Positions 41,531-53,900 of a stretch of 64,000 nucleotides of DNA are shown here, piece by piece (position 1 is the stretch's first letter; every line of letters starts with the position of its first letter). The notes beneath the pieces were generated by a model. The model saw nothing but the letters and a program-made list of their open reading frames with translations, was not told where the DNA came from and ran no database searches. This stretch comes from Muscardinus avellanarius (lineage: Eukaryota > Chordata > Mammalia > Rodentia > Gliridae), in the NCBI GenBank assembly GCA_963383645.1, contig OY726561.1:137826227-137890226 (forward strand). Reading direction: 5' to 3'. Made by a program: the position numbers and the translations under genes.

Positions 41531-42194
41531 ACACCATAGGAAGCAAGCATAGGGAAAATATTAATATTATAATCAAAGCATGTATTTTGACAAAAAAATA
41601 AGACATTTCTCTTTTTAACAAAGAGTGGCCTCTCCATGTGTCCAATCCCAGGCTTCTTCTAGGTATGGTGGCTGGGTTCCGAGAGTAAGAATCCCAAGTG
41701 AACATGGTGGGAATGAAGGGCATTTGTGTATCCTTAGCCTCGTGCTTAATTGACTGAGGAAGCCACAAAGTTCTGTCAGAGTTTAAGTGGAGTAGACATA
41801 GATGCTACCATTCATTGGAGGGATACCAAGCACAAGGTATAAGGGGAGCATTTGGACTGAGGGGCAGTATTGAGGTCCTCTTTTGAAAACACGGTCTATT
41901 ATGATGGTGGTCCCTTCTTAATGTTGTAGTGGTTAGAATCATCATGACTGGCATCCCTCCTGGCACTTAGTACTTTGGCTCCATCCTGGACATACAAAGA
42001 AACTTCTGAGAGAGTTCATCCTGGAAACCAAGGGGACAGAATTCCATACCCTTCTCTGCTACGGCTAGTTGGACCTCAGCTGTAAAGTCTAGAGACAGTT
42101 GCTTTTAACTTCTTAGGGAAACTAGTTTGTGCTTGATGCATTAGGTTAAATTCTAAACTTCCTCTCCTCAAAGATTCAGAGATGGTCTCTCTTG
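41531..42194. other. Unique sequence
   Basis: Nothing recognised. Confidence 0.5.
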
Positions 42195-42400
42195 GATTTT
42201 TTTTTTGCATTCATTTTATTATTTCTTTCTTCTTTTTCCCTTTCTTATTTTTCTTCTATACTTTTATTGGTGTTTTTGTTGTAATCATAGATCATAGTGA
42301 GGTTCAAAGTGACAGAAACATAATGCACATAGCCTTGGTATGTTTCCTTCCAGCTCCTCCCCGCTCCCCACCCCTTTCATGCATATTGGTGAGATTAGTA
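42195..42400 (-). mobile_element. L1 3'-UTR fragment
   Basis: T-rich start then gtaatcatagatcatagtga, ggttcaaagtgacagaaaca and gtttccttccagctcctccc; same 3'-UTR subfamily as 25055-25290, different from 3891-4120. Confidence 0.7.
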
Positions 42401-43533
<1,133 letters not shown>

Positions 43534-43578
<45 letters not shown>

Positions 43579-43590
43579 TGAGTGAGAGAG
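43534..43590. repeat. (GT)n microsatellite
   Basis: About 21 GT units then GTGA/GAGA units. Confidence 0.95.
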
Positions 43591-43832
43591 AATGGGAATG
43601 AATGGGGGCATAGAAGAGGATTATTCCAGGGGTCAAGTTAAATTTGTGCAATCCCAACATGCTCCGGAAACACTAGCAACACAACCTAGGTTATAACCTG
43701 CAAAGCATGGAATCGCTCTGGTCTTTCTTAGTGGGGGAGGGACATGTGCCTCCAGGCTACTTCTAGGTCCATGACCCTCCTTATGTTGCAGCAAAGAGAT
43801 AAAGATGTTTCTTTTCAACTTTTTAATCTGGA

Positions 43833-43837
<5 letters not shown>

Positions 43838-43872
<35 letters not shown>
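43838..43872. repeat. (GT)n microsatellite
   Basis: At the tail end of the minus-strand SINE 43873-44043. Confidence 0.95.
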
Positions 43873-43878
<6 letters not shown>

Positions 43879-44043
43879 GGATTGAACCCAGGGGCATCCT
43901 ACCTCTGAGCTACAACCCTAGTCCTCTTTTATTTTGAAGCAGGGTCTCCCTAAGTTGTGGAGAGCCTCACTTGCTGTGGCTGGTCTCAAACCTGTGATCC
44001 TCCTGTCTCAGCCTCCCAAGCAAGTGTGCGCCACCACACTCAG
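43873..44043 (-). mobile_element. B1-dID SINE, older subfamily
   Basis: ID half gggattgaacccaggggcat; B1 half lacks the usual ctgggattacagg word (deletion at about 44022). Confidence 0.86.
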
Positions 44044-44044
44044 T

Positions 44045-44655
44045 TTATTCTAGAATTTTATGAACATACATGAAATGGACAAGATAGTGCAATGGAAAGC
44101 TCAGATGGCATTTTTTTTTTAAAAAAAAAGCTTTGCTGATGTAGAATGGATTTAAAAAAACTTTTCAGGCAGTGTGTACAATTTGAAAAGTTTTCACATG
44201 CACACACATTGTGGAATTGTCAACAGTCAAGACAATGAAAATATTTGTTAAGCCTTCCCCCAAGTTTTTGTGTACGCCTTTGTAATACCTCCTTCTGGCA
44301 ACATCCTGCGGTCTCTCCCCTTTCCTTTTCCACTCTCCTCCCTGTGTGCAGCAAGAAGCTACCTACCATATGCTGTCTGCCCCCGACTGACTTTCAGTCA
44401 GCCAGAGCTATGTGTAAATTGCGTGTCAAGGAGCAGGGAACATTTGTGTTGCTCAAATTTCCTCTGCTCACATATGCACCCCATTGCAAAACACAAGAGA
44501 AGTTGACTGAGACTTTCAGAACAGCAACTGCAGAGGATGTAAACAGGGCCCTTCTGAGAGTGGAGCTCCGTTTGCCTCCATAGACCACGTGCTCACGAGG
44601 CCAGCCTGGGTGCTAACTCAGATCAGCTATGACTCTATCCTACGTGCCAGATATC
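44045..44655. other. Unique sequence
   Basis: The 112-codon + frame at 44245-44583 has no domain; treated as chance. Confidence 0.45.
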
Positions 44656-44669
44656 ACAGTTGAGTTGCC

Positions 44670-44714
44670 TGGGAATTGGTGTTAGTCAAGGGTCTGCAGA
44701 GACACAGAACAAGT

Positions 44715-44756
<42 letters not shown>

Positions 44757-45115
44757 ACACACCACACACACAAATTATTTTAAGGAATTGGCTCACCTGG
44801 TCATTGGGCTGTCAGGTTTGGAATCTGCAGAGCAGGCCAGGAGGTGGGAGACCCAGGGAAGTGCTGATGTTACAGTCTGAAGTCCAGAGGCAGTCTACAG
44901 GTACAATTCCTTCTTTTGGGGGGAACCTCGCCCTTTTTTCTTAATGCCTTCAACTGGTTGGATGAGGTACACCCACATTACAGAGTGGATTTGACTTTGG
45001 ATTTCAATGTTAATTGAATTTTTTAAATACCTTCACAACATTTAGGCTGGTTTGTTTGACCAAAACATCTGGGTACCTTAGCCCAGCCACATGACTATCT
45101 CATAAAATTAATCAT
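44670..45115 (+). mobile_element. Old interspersed repeat with internal (CA)n, family not assigned
   Basis: gggtctgcagagacacagaa, (CA)n at 44718-44772, aaggaattggctcacctggt, gcaggccaggaggtgggaga, ctggttggatgaggtacacc and a taaaattaatcatcc end follow the order of a common mammalian repeat. 57607-57660 is a fragment of the same kind. Confidence 0.6.
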
Positions 45116-45544
45116 CCCAGAAACAGACTATGAGATGGATTTCAGTGTTCAGGAGGCTTTCAAAAGGCTTCTTAGGGGCCAATACTTGAGAGAAAAGGAG
45201 TGGAACAGAATTGAGTAGAAGGAAAAGATGAACGGTGATACAGTCCTAGTGCCAGCCAGTGCCACAGGGAATCGTGAAGAGGAATCACCCTACAGAATTG
45301 TGCCAGTCTAGAGGACTGGATTTTTCCCTCAGTCAATTAGTTACTGAATATGAAGTGGGCATGGCCTTGGGCAAGGTGGCTTTCTTCAGGCCAGGTATTC
45401 TTACCAAGATACTAATAGTTGTTCCAAAAGATGGGGACTAGTCCTTTCACACCAAGGCGTTTTGGGGTGCCCATAACAGCACCCACACACTTAACCTTCC
45501 CTTCATGCTTTCCTTCCCACTCCTGCATTTCCCATCCCAACCCA
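45116..45544. other. Unique sequence
   Basis: Nothing recognised. Confidence 0.5.
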
Positions 45545-45650
45545 TAGACTGTAGAGACTTTGAGGGTCAGGATCTTATTATGTTCCCTCTGTATTTTCTA
45601 CAAATTATTGCCTGGCTCATAGTAGGCAGTCGACGAATGTTGGCTAAATT
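45545..45650 (+). mobile_element. L2 3'-end fragment
   Basis: gactgtagagactttgaggg ... attgcctggctcatagtagg ... cgaatgttggctaaatt is the L2 3' end order. Confidence 0.65.
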
Positions 45651-45727
45651 CTTCAGCATAGATACTAAGCCAAACAGTTTCCTCTAACAAAAGTCACACT
45701 CTGATAAAGAACAGAATGATCGTGGAT

Positions 45728-45902
45728 TATTTTCTACCCCCGAGATACACTCCCAGCCCTATTTTTTATTCTTTATTTTGAAACAGGGTCTCACTGAGTT
45801 GTGTAAGGCCTCATTAAATAGCTGAGGCTGTCTGTGAACTGCAATCCTTCTATCTCAGCCTCCCAAATACTGGGATTATAAGTGTGCACCATCACACTCA
45901 GC
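45728..45902 (-). mobile_element. B1-dID SINE, truncated ID half
   Basis: Starts within the ID half (ttttctacccccgagataca); B1 half complete to atcacactcagct. Confidence 0.86.
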
Positions 45903-45913
45903 TCTACCATGAA

Positions 45914-46129
45914 ATTTTTTTTTCTTTTTGTGGGTCTGGGGATGGAACCCAGGGGCATTTGACCTCCAAGCTACACCCCCTGCCCTGTTTTTTATTCTTT
46001 ATTTTGAAACAGGGTCTCACTGAGTTGCGGAGGGCCTCACTAAGTAGCCGAGGCTGTCTGCGAACCCTGATCCTCTGGTCTCAGCCTCCCCAATGCTGGG
46101 ATGACAGGTGTGCACCACCACGCCCGGCT
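45914..46129 (-). mobile_element. B1-dID SINE, older subfamily
   Basis: Lies 11 bp from the previous SINE in the same orientation. Both carry the ctttattttgaaacagggtc linker and the gctgaggctgtctgNgaac variant (gccgagg in this copy), so they are close relatives or a tandem pair. Confidence 0.88.
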
Positions 46130-46139
46130 CTATCATGGG

Positions 46140-46310
46140 TTCTTATACAGCGTTTCATAATCCCTACAACTATTTCACATTTGTCCCACTTAAGTTCCAC
46201 AGCTCAGTGAGGTAAGGAATGACCTTTTTCATTTTCTAGATGAAGAGGCTGAGGCTCAGAGAAACAGATTCATCTGGGACCACAGAATTCATGAGTAACA
46301 TTTCCAAGAG
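46140..46310 (-). mobile_element. MIR SINE
   Basis: Antisense MIR: agctcagtgaggtaaggaat, cattttctagatgaagaggc, tgaggctcagagaaacagat. Confidence 0.65.
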
Positions 46311-47174
46311 TTACTTTACTATAGCTCAGAGTGATTGCATTGAGCCAAGTAAATATGTCTTGTCCTTCTTACCTTCTGAGGTGTGGTCCTCCTGGTAGTG
46401 CTATAAGGATAACAATCTCATTCTCCATCTTCCTTACCTGTACAAAGGATGCTACTGGACCTGTGTTTCCAGCGGCATGAGTTGAGGAGGTCCGCACACA
46501 CTTTCTGGACACACACTGGGGCTGCGCATGTCAGTGGTGGGTTGGGTAGCTCCAAACATGGCAAAGTGACTTCAGTGACCTCCCAACGTTAGAGATAATA
46601 CCTTGCCCTATCCTATAACTAAGTTCTAACTACTCAAAATTGTGGAGTCAGGCTTGAAGCTGTTACGAGGAAAGAGATCTGTGAACGATCACCTAAGAGT
46701 GGCTTCGATCACTTCTATAGTGTTGAGCCTCACAAAAGCCCACAGACAATGGGATGAAGGTCACATTAGCCTTTCTTGGTAATAAATAATCTGACTTCCC
46801 TTGACAACGAGGTCATAGAGTCCAGTCTTCAGTGGTCTCTTTTTTTGATTCATCAAATCCATGGAGGAAAGAGCATCCAGCTTTTTGGAGGAGGAAGAAT
46901 AGAAGTGTTTAGGTGAAGGGTATCTTTTTTAAAGCTGCATTTTCTGGTGACTTCCATTTGATCTTATAGAGCCCATGAAGCATGGATCTGTGGGTTGGAA
47001 TGAGAGCTATAGAGCTGCACTCTATTTTCTGAAAACAAGGTGTACTAAGTACATCTGGTACTTGGGTGTCCTATTAACAAAGAAATTAAAACTCAAAGCC
47101 AGGAGCCAATGATTCAGTGCTCTGAAAGTTATATGTGATGTAATGAGAAAAAAGACTCCACTACAAACATATTT
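46311..47174. other. Unique sequence
   Basis: Nothing recognised. Confidence 0.5.
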
Positions 47175-47260
47175 CACCTGTGCATTTACTAGCTCTGTGA
47201 CTATAAGCTTCAACTCCTCAACTATAAAAGAAGAATAAAAATATGTCTCTTGCTAGGCAT
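47175..47260 (+). mobile_element. MIR fragment
   Basis: gtgcatttactagctctgtg ... cttcaactcctcaactataa; core only. Confidence 0.45.
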
Positions 47261-47696
47261 GAAAGTTCTCAACATTGAAGTGAGTTTTTGCTGAAGATTT
47301 TTTATGGCAGGGATGAAAACAGACTTCAGAAGGCTTGAGTTAAATTGAAGGACTTTCAGGTCTCATGAATAATTGTCATATCGTGCTTAATCTAATACTG
47401 AGGAAATGATAGCCTTCTGGATTATGTTGCCATAATTTGGGTTCCAGATAGCAGTTTGATAGTATTTGAGCCTAATTAGAGTAATAAAGTTAAAAAGTTT
47501 TTAAATGGTAAGTCATTACCTACCCATTGGTGGAGCCAAAATCAATTTATTCATTTTTTATCTATGGTTCCATGAGTTGTGACCAATCTAGATACCCATG
47601 TAACCACCACTATAATCCATACGGCATATTTCTATCTCCCCCAAAATGTTTCTTGTGTTTCTTTGCAGTCAGTTCCATCCTCCAGGTCCCAGTACC
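47261..47696. other. Unique sequence
   Basis: Nothing recognised. Confidence 0.45.
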
Positions 47697-47700
47697 CCCC

Positions 47701-47740
<40 letters not shown>

Positions 47741-47760
47741 TGGGGGGGGGGAGAGAGAGA
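47697..47760. repeat. (CA)n, G run and (GA)n
   Basis: About 19 CA units, a run of G, then GA units; 45 bp upstream of the SINE at 47808. Confidence 0.94.
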
Positions 47761-47807
47761 AAGGTAGAGAGCGGAGAATATGAATTTGTCATTAAGAATA
47801 GATTTCA

Positions 47808-48270
47808 GCCAGGTATGGTGGTGCATGCCTATAATCCCAGCACTTGGGAAGCTCAGACGGGAAGATCTCAAGTTCAGGACCAGCCTCAGCTATTAAGTGA
47901 GACGCTCAGCAATGTAGAAACAACCTGTTTAAAAAACGAACACAAACAATAGCAACAACCACAACAAAAAAGCCAGGCGTGGTGGCGCACGCTTGTAATC
48001 CCCATGCTTGGGAGGCGGAGACAGGAGGATCGCACAGGTTCAAAGCTAGCCTCGCTGGCTTAAGAGACCCTGTTTCCAAATTAAAAAAAAAATATGTAAA
48101 AGTAGGTCTGAGAGTGTATCCCGGAAGTAGAAGGGTTTCCAGAAACCCCAGTACCACCAATAAATAAATAAATAAATAAATAAATAAAATAAAAAATAAA
48201 TAAAAAAGCACCAAGTATATAGCTCAGAGGTAGAATGCCCCTGGGTTCATTCATCAGTACCATAATAAAT
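47808..48270 (+). mobile_element. Older B1-dID SINE, split by a younger one
   Basis: B1 half 47808-47971; ID half 48207-48260 (gcaccaagtatatagctcag). The young SINE at 47972-48206 sits in the linker. Confidence 0.88.
47972..48206 (+). mobile_element. Young B1-dID SINE with (AAAT)n tail, nested
   Basis: gctggcttaagagaccctgt, ccaaattaaaaaaaaaatat, ggtttccagaaaccccagta; tail of AAAT units at 48160-48205. Confidence 0.92.
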
Positions 48271-48306
48271 AAATATATATATTTTTTAGAATTTAATATA
48301 AAGGTA

Positions 48307-48490
48307 GCCGGGCGTGGTAGCACACGCTTATAATCCCCGCGCTTGGGAGGCAGAGACAGGAGGATCGCGCAGGTTCGAAGCCAGCCGTGCGAGCTGGCTT
48401 AGGAGACCCTGTTTCCAAATAAAAATGTAAAAATAGGTCTGGGAGTGTAGCCCGGGGTTTGAAGGGCTTGCAGGAACCCCAGTACCCCCC
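48307..48490 (+). mobile_element. Young B1-dID SINE
   Basis: gccgggcgtggtagcacacg, gcgaagccagccgtgcgagctgg-type variant (an extra gcgagc unit at 48387-48393), gggcttgcaggaaccccagt; ends in a C run. Confidence 0.92.
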
Positions 48491-48499
48491 CCCACATAT

Positions 48500-49503
48500 A
48501 AATATATATATTTATGATAACAATATCAGGTTTGATATTTAGTCATAGCATAAACCTCTTTGCATCTTAGGCCTATTGAAAGTCAGGTTTTTTATTACAT
48601 GTGGCTGAAAGTATTTTGTTCCAGCTTATGTTTCAATAATTCTTGCCTGGGAGAACCTTTTTGGCATTCTGTTCATTACATTATACATCGATTTAGAGTT
48701 ATGCATTTAAATAAACATACGGCAGGTTGTTCACCTTACTTCTTGATTACTGAGGGTTTGATTGCTGAAAAGTGGAAATCAACTCGAGCTATTGACATTT
48801 GGATTCATAAGCTTAGAAGGAAAAGTCTGGAAGGGAAAAAGCAAGTATGTGTGACACAAAAGACTTTAAGAATATAGGTGACTTTTTGAACATTTAAGAT
48901 CATATTTATGCCCTTTGGTTAATTTGTAGCCAATTTTCAATTCAATAGTAGTAGTTGTCACCTTCTAGAAGGTTTTGTTGTTTTTTTATTAGCAATATCA
49001 TGTCTGGTTTCAGAGTTTTGTATTTTGATTCTTCTCATTTGATTATAGTATTAAAATGCTTGCAAAAGAAATTCTCCATATGCTGTTTGAAAAAGAAGAA
49101 GGGACTGGACTTATCTACCCATTTTCAGTATTTCTTTGCATAAAAAGCTCAATGCTAAAACTGTCCTTTTTCTGGCTCCACGTTGTCCAGAAGTTTGCTG
49201 TTCTCTGAGTGTTCCAAGCTGCTGAGCAGGATGGGTGATGTGATGTGTTACGTTTTGCATTAAGTAGCTGGCCAAGGAGAACGAGTCTTCCACCCAGAGA
49301 GAACTGTTTACTGAGATACTGCTTATATGTGTTAGGATAGAATCAGTTTCACTCACCAATAAACCTCCAGGTTTCAGGTCACTCACAGTTTTACCACCTG
49401 GAGAAGAACGCTGTCAATATTTGTGAGCATTTTCTACCAGGATGTGCTCTGCGCACGTGGGTGTGCCCATTGTTTTGACCAGACTTGCTGTATAATTTTG
49501 GTC
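48500..49503. other. Unique sequence
   Basis: About 1 kb, AT-rich. The 105-codon + frame at 48560-48877 (MHLRPIESQVFYYMWLKVFC start) shows no domain that I can identify. Confidence 0.45.
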
Positions 49504-49964
49504 TTGTCTTGTCGGGAATCCAGCCCGACAGCTGGCGGGGCTTGGCGAGATGATGAGTACTGATGACTCGAACACAAACCCACGAGCCGGGAGTCAAGTC
49601 AAGCAAGATCTCATTTATTTCTCTCCAAGCAGTCCTATATATAGCACCAAGCCACGAGGGGAATTTCCATGAGAAATAGCCTAGCCTATCCGGGATAAAG
49701 ATCACTAGCACGTAGTTTACAGCCAATCCCAGGCCAGTACATGAGCCATTCCTGTGTGCGGAAAGCTCCTTTAAAGGTAGAAAGGGAAAAACCGCTCAAT
49801 CTCCCCACCCATAATGAATGGGGAAACCATGCCTTCCTAGCTTCCTCCAGGAGCCATCTTTGCCCCTTTTTTGCTGAATCACTTTACTTAAAGTTTTGCC
49901 TTAGGCCGTAGGCCGCTCAGGCCAATCTCCTTAGGCGCTGTATAGACACACCCCATCATTGTCT
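49504..49964 (-). mobile_element. Solo class II (ERVK-like) LTR
   Basis: The LTR is 49510-49958 (449 bp): on the minus strand it starts TGATGGGGTGTGTC and ends GGATTCCCGACA. A 6-bp duplication ttgtct flanks it (49504-49509 and 49959-49964), typical of class II endogenous retroviruses. The minus strand carries ATTGG (49723-49727), a TATA box (ctatatatag, 49635-49644) and an AATAAA (49614-49619) in LTR order. No internal sequence remains, so it is a recombination product of a former provirus. Confidence 0.85.
49635..49644 (-). promoter_or_regulatory. LTR TATA box
   Basis: ctatatatag in the U3/R region of the solo LTR, with AATAAA about 16 bp downstream on the same strand. Confidence 0.6.
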
Positions 49965-50095
49965 TTTTACTGACTCTTGGCATCGGTGCTCACTTGATCT
50001 CCCAACTTCCTTCCAAGCACCTTTTACAAACCTGTGTGCTTCCTCCTGACGTCTCTCATTTTAATATTTACTTGGTACTTCATCATATGATTACA

Positions 50096-50315
50096 CTATA
50101 GTTTCTTTTCTTTTTTTATTTTTGGTGGTACTGGGGTTCCTGGAAGCCCTTCTACCTCCGGGCTACACTCCCAGACCTATTTTTACATTTTTCTTTGGAA
50201 ACAGGGTCTCCTAAGCCAGCGCGCGCGGCTGACTTCGAACCTGCGCGATCCTCCTGTCTCCGCCTCCCAAGAGCGGGGATTACAAGTGTGCGCCCCCACG
50301 CCCGGCCTATAGTTT
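50096..50315 (-). mobile_element. Young B1-dID SINE with target-site duplication
   Basis: Body about 50109-50306; ttcctggaagcccttctacc, gcgcgcgcggctgacttcga, gagcggggattacaagtgtg. ctatagttt flanks it (50096-50104 and 50307-50315). Confidence 0.92.
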
Positions 50316-50684
50316 ATTTTCTATTTTTGTTTTTGGATACTAATCAACATTGCCTATATTTTTTGATATCATGATTATACTAAGAGAAACACTTTCGTCA
50401 AGGAATCTTATCACATGTCTGTTTTGTCAGACACAATTCCTATTGGAATAGGAATTCCCAATTCCTGTTCCTGTGTGGGTTGACACAGATAGTAAAGTCT
50501 ATCTGTATTATTAAATCACAACAGTTATATTTTGAGAATAAAATGCTTAGGCTAAAGGGAATGAAGGTCTTTCAGTAGGATTCCAGGTAACGGCCAGTTG
50601 GGTTAAAGTAGGAGAGAGAAAAAAAATAAAGTAGAGGGAGAATAGGTGATGGGAAAAATATACTTTTTTTCTCTTTGTGTTTTT
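50316..50684. other. AT-rich unique sequence
   Basis: Nothing recognised. Confidence 0.45.
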
Positions 50685-50686
50685 TC

Positions 50687-50872
50687 ACAGTACTAGGATT
50701 TAAACCTTTAGGCATTCTACTTCTGAGTCATACCCCCAGCCCTATTTTAGTTTTTATTTTGAAACAGGGTCCCATTATATTGCAGAGGGTCTCCCTAAGC
50801 TGCTGAGGCTGGCTTTGAACCTGTGATCCTCTGTCTCCCAAGTACTGGGATTACAAGTGTGTTCCACTAACT
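50687..50872 (-). mobile_element. B1-dID SINE, older subfamily
   Basis: ID half gtactaggatttaaaccttt; B1 half ending gtgtgttccactaac. Confidence 0.85.
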
Positions 50873-50888
50873 GATATATTTTATTAAA

Positions 50889-50920
50889 AAATATATATAT
50901 ATAATATATATATATATATT
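50889..50920. repeat. (AT)n
   Basis: AT-alternating stretch between two SINEs, in the tail position of the second. Confidence 0.9.
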
Positions 50921-51120
50921 GCAGTACTGGGGATGGAACCCAGGGGCATTCTACTTCCGAACTATACCCCCAGCCCAATTTTTTATTCTTTATTTTGAAA
51001 CAAGTTCTCACTAGGTTGTGGAGGGCCTCATTAAGTAGCTGAGGCTGGTTGCAAACCTGTGATTCTCCTGTCTCAGCCTCCCAAGTACTGGGATTACAAA
51101 CGTGTGCCACGACGCCCAGT
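50921..51120 (-). mobile_element. B1-dID SINE, older subfamily
   Basis: ID half gcagtactggggatggaacc; B1 half ends gtgccacgacgcccagt. Confidence 0.87.
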
Positions 51121-51249
51121 GAAAATATTTATATTTTTACCTTAGGTTTATCCTCAGTAAGGATATAATACAATGATTTTAGTTTATTTGTAGAGTTGTA
51201 CACTCACCACCTTAACCCAGGTTTTAAACATTTCTATGCAAGTATACCC

Positions 51250-51437
51250 TTTTTTTTTTGTGTGTGGTACTGGGGATAGAACCCGGGAGCTTTCTATCCC
51301 CGGGCTATACTCCCAGACTTATTTTACATTTTATTTGGAGACGGTCTCACTAAGTACCTGAGTGAACAATCCTGCGCGATCCTCCTGTCTCAGCCTCCCA
51401 AGTGCTGGGATTACAAGTGTGCCCCACCACGCCCAGC
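51250..51437 (-). mobile_element. B1-dID SINE, intermediate type
   Basis: ID half with ctatccccgggctatactcc, B1 half shortened (gtacctgagtgaacaatcct). Possible imperfect target repeats: gtatacccttt on the left and gtattcctttt on the right. Confidence 0.88.
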
Positions 51438-51530
51438 AGGCGTATTCCTTTTAATGCAACAATTCTGTGTCTGAAGGTAAATATAGAAAATACTAAAATT
51501 GCCATTGACACTTATATTATTTTTTTCTAG

Positions 51531-51626
51531 ATTGTAGAGGAGGTCATGTTCAGGTCATCAACAACAAAGGATGTTGATCCAGGGTGCAGGGACCTGCTGC
51601 AGCTCCTTGGAGCAAACCAGAAATGG
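51531..51626 (+). CDS. Candidate internal coding exon, gene unknown
   Basis: A 96-bp (32-codon) segment bounded by a pyrimidine-rich acceptor (attatttttttctag) and a TGG|GTGAGA donor, both in phase 0. The reading frame is open throughout and starts IVEEVMFRSSTT; it continues KDVDPGCRDLL and ends LLGANQKW. The frame upstream is closed by the TAG of the acceptor itself; downstream it stays open about 25 more codons past the donor. Composition looks protein-like and the segment is not a known repeat. I cannot name the gene. It could be chance: a 57-codon open frame is not rare in 64 kb. Confidence 0.3.
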
Positions 51627-53860
51627 GTGAGATTTCCAGAAGGGGGGATTCTCAAAGTCGTTGTTGGCCAGCGTGGGATCCTGTGGTGGACTGTGAATTA
51701 AACAATAGGGGGTCTCCTGGTACTGGCCAATTGACCATACGATGTGAAAACTTTCAAGTTATTGGCCTGCTGTTATAAAGATCCACTTATGTTCACACGG
51801 CTCTTAAGATTCCAAGATACTGAATCATCCGGGTCTAGAAAATCCAGGTATATTTATATACTGTTGTTTTCTTGCTTACCTGTGGCATGGCTTTCTAGTT
51901 TGTGCTTAGACATCATGGGCTCCAGCAGCTATATCTGCTCTTCCTTCTCCTTCTTTCTAGCTTTGCCTTCTACTCTCCTAAGAAATCCTGCAGTTATTGC
52001 TACCATATTATCTATCACACTGTATTGTATTAACCTCCTTTTTATCTCAGCTTCTTTCTTACTGAAGTCAAAGCTAATCGTGCAGGCTGCGTTTTCTGTC
52101 CCAAAGGAATGCACGCAGATTTCATTTTGATTCTAGTTCGCCTCGAGAACGGAAGATATAATAATTACTTATTACGGCACGTTGAAAATTTGCTAACGGG
52201 GGACTGGCGAGGATTGATTGCAAAGTGTGAGGACCCACTAGCTCTAAAGGATAAAAACCCACTGGAAAGAATATTAAAATGATCTCTGCATTGTTGGTGT
52301 TGTTAAATGGGACAAGGGAGAGTTGTGTTGGTTGGATTTTGGTGATGGGAAGTTGTCTAAAGAAGGATTTTAGATATCAAAAGGTCCTTAATAAAGTTGC
52401 ATTTGTAGTTCAGCATCCTCTAAACTTGTAGATTATTTAGAAATTGTTTACCTTCCCTGCTTCCTTTAATCCTGGAAATCTTAAACTTTCTTAAACATAT
52501 TTATCACTTGACAGTAGCTTTAAGCATTGACCTTGAGTTTTCCTTCGATTCAATCTTGTGAAACTCCAGACCTCAATTTAGAAATACATATATTTAAAAA
52601 TGTGTATGTTGCCTGCAAAATGACTTTCTCATGTGGCATTTACAAATGTTCCATCCATGGCAATTAGATTTTCTTTTGGCTGCATATGTAACTGTATGTT
52701 TTAACAACCTGAATATCTGGAGCTTTATTTTTAATGCAAGCACGGATGCTAGTCGTTATTTAAACTTTGCAGTGCTTGGTGTAATGGGTTTCTCAATGTC
52801 CTTGCAAATTCTATGCTTTCTGGGTTGGGTTCTTCTGCCAATTCATATTTAAACAACTCTTTGCATACCCCACAAAAAGCTCTCCCATCCTTGTTTGCCT
52901 CGTGCTCTAGAAAATATTACTCACTTGTCAAGATAGTTTTTCCTTATTGCTGACTGGCAGCAAATGTACAAGCTTCTGATTTATTTACTTGTTTGTTTGT
53001 TTGTTTGTTTTCTAGTTTCTTAAGGGCAAGGAGGAGCCTTTAATCCAGGTAGTGATTCAGGAAGCTCATTACCTCCAATTATCTTTCTGAGGACCAAGTC
53101 TCTTCTGAATGGGCATTTCCTGGAATTCCCTATTCCATTCTAGGGATAACTTGGAAGGCACAGCAGAGTCGGTTTCAGCTTTGATGGCAGAGGTAGAACA
53201 GAGGGTGAGCACTGATGGCCGATGGAGATGCTGGGTTCTCCAGGACTAGGTAGGGTTTTTCTTTCTCCTTATTGTCTATAGAAAAACAATTTATGTAAAG
53301 TGGGGTTCAAGTTCAGATGTATCTCTAATCATAATTTTTGTTGGTGACCACTTCTTCTGGGAGCTGGAGATGGAACCAGGGCCTTATTAGATACCCAGTG
53401 TGGCTTGAAGCTGCTCAGCAGAGTGGCGGCAGAGAAATAAAGCTGAATGGAGTAACTGCGAGTGCTTCCTGTGACCCTGAGGCCTCACCCAGTTGACAGT
53501 GGTGAGATCTTGAGCGATGTCCTGTTATCCTTTCCTTGGTCCCTCTCCTGAGCCCTATACAATCCACACTTGATTTACTTGGTCTCAGGTGCAGAGAGCT
53601 ATGACGAGCATCCCCCCGTTCATAGTACCCTGCCACCACACTTTCTTTGCTTCTTTGATTTGCTCCCTCGTGCCGTACCCTACTTTCCTTCTTTATCTAT
53701 GGTTCTACACCTCCCAGGCACCCTCTCTAATGTACCTAATGCATGTTCTTGAGTATGTATGGATTCCTGGAAAACATAGCATGTGTGCATATTTTTTTAA
53801 GTTGGTAAATATAGTGCTGCACTGCAAACTCTATTCTGATTTTTACTCTTCACTCAACAC
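51627..53860. other. 2.2-kb repeat-poor unique block
   Basis: Longest SINE-free stretch in the right half, directly downstream of the candidate exon. The 128-codon + frame at 51744-52130 has a hydrophobic middle but no family match or start context. A CpG-bearing word cluster occurs at 52138-52210 in otherwise AT-rich DNA. Low repeat density is compatible with conserved non-coding sequence. Confidence 0.5.
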
Positions 53861-53861
53861 T

Positions 53862-53900
53862 CTTTTTTTTTTTTTTTTTTGTACTGGGGACTGAACTGCC
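53862..53900 (-). mobile_element. SINE tail and ID fragment
   Basis: T run (53862-53880), then gtactggggactgaactgcc; the B1 half and most of the ID half are absent. Confidence 0.65.

Noticed and set aside
47902..48323. Overlapping minus-strand hydrophobic frames
   Set aside because: Antisense SINE tails; translated AAAT and T-rich runs mimic membrane segments.
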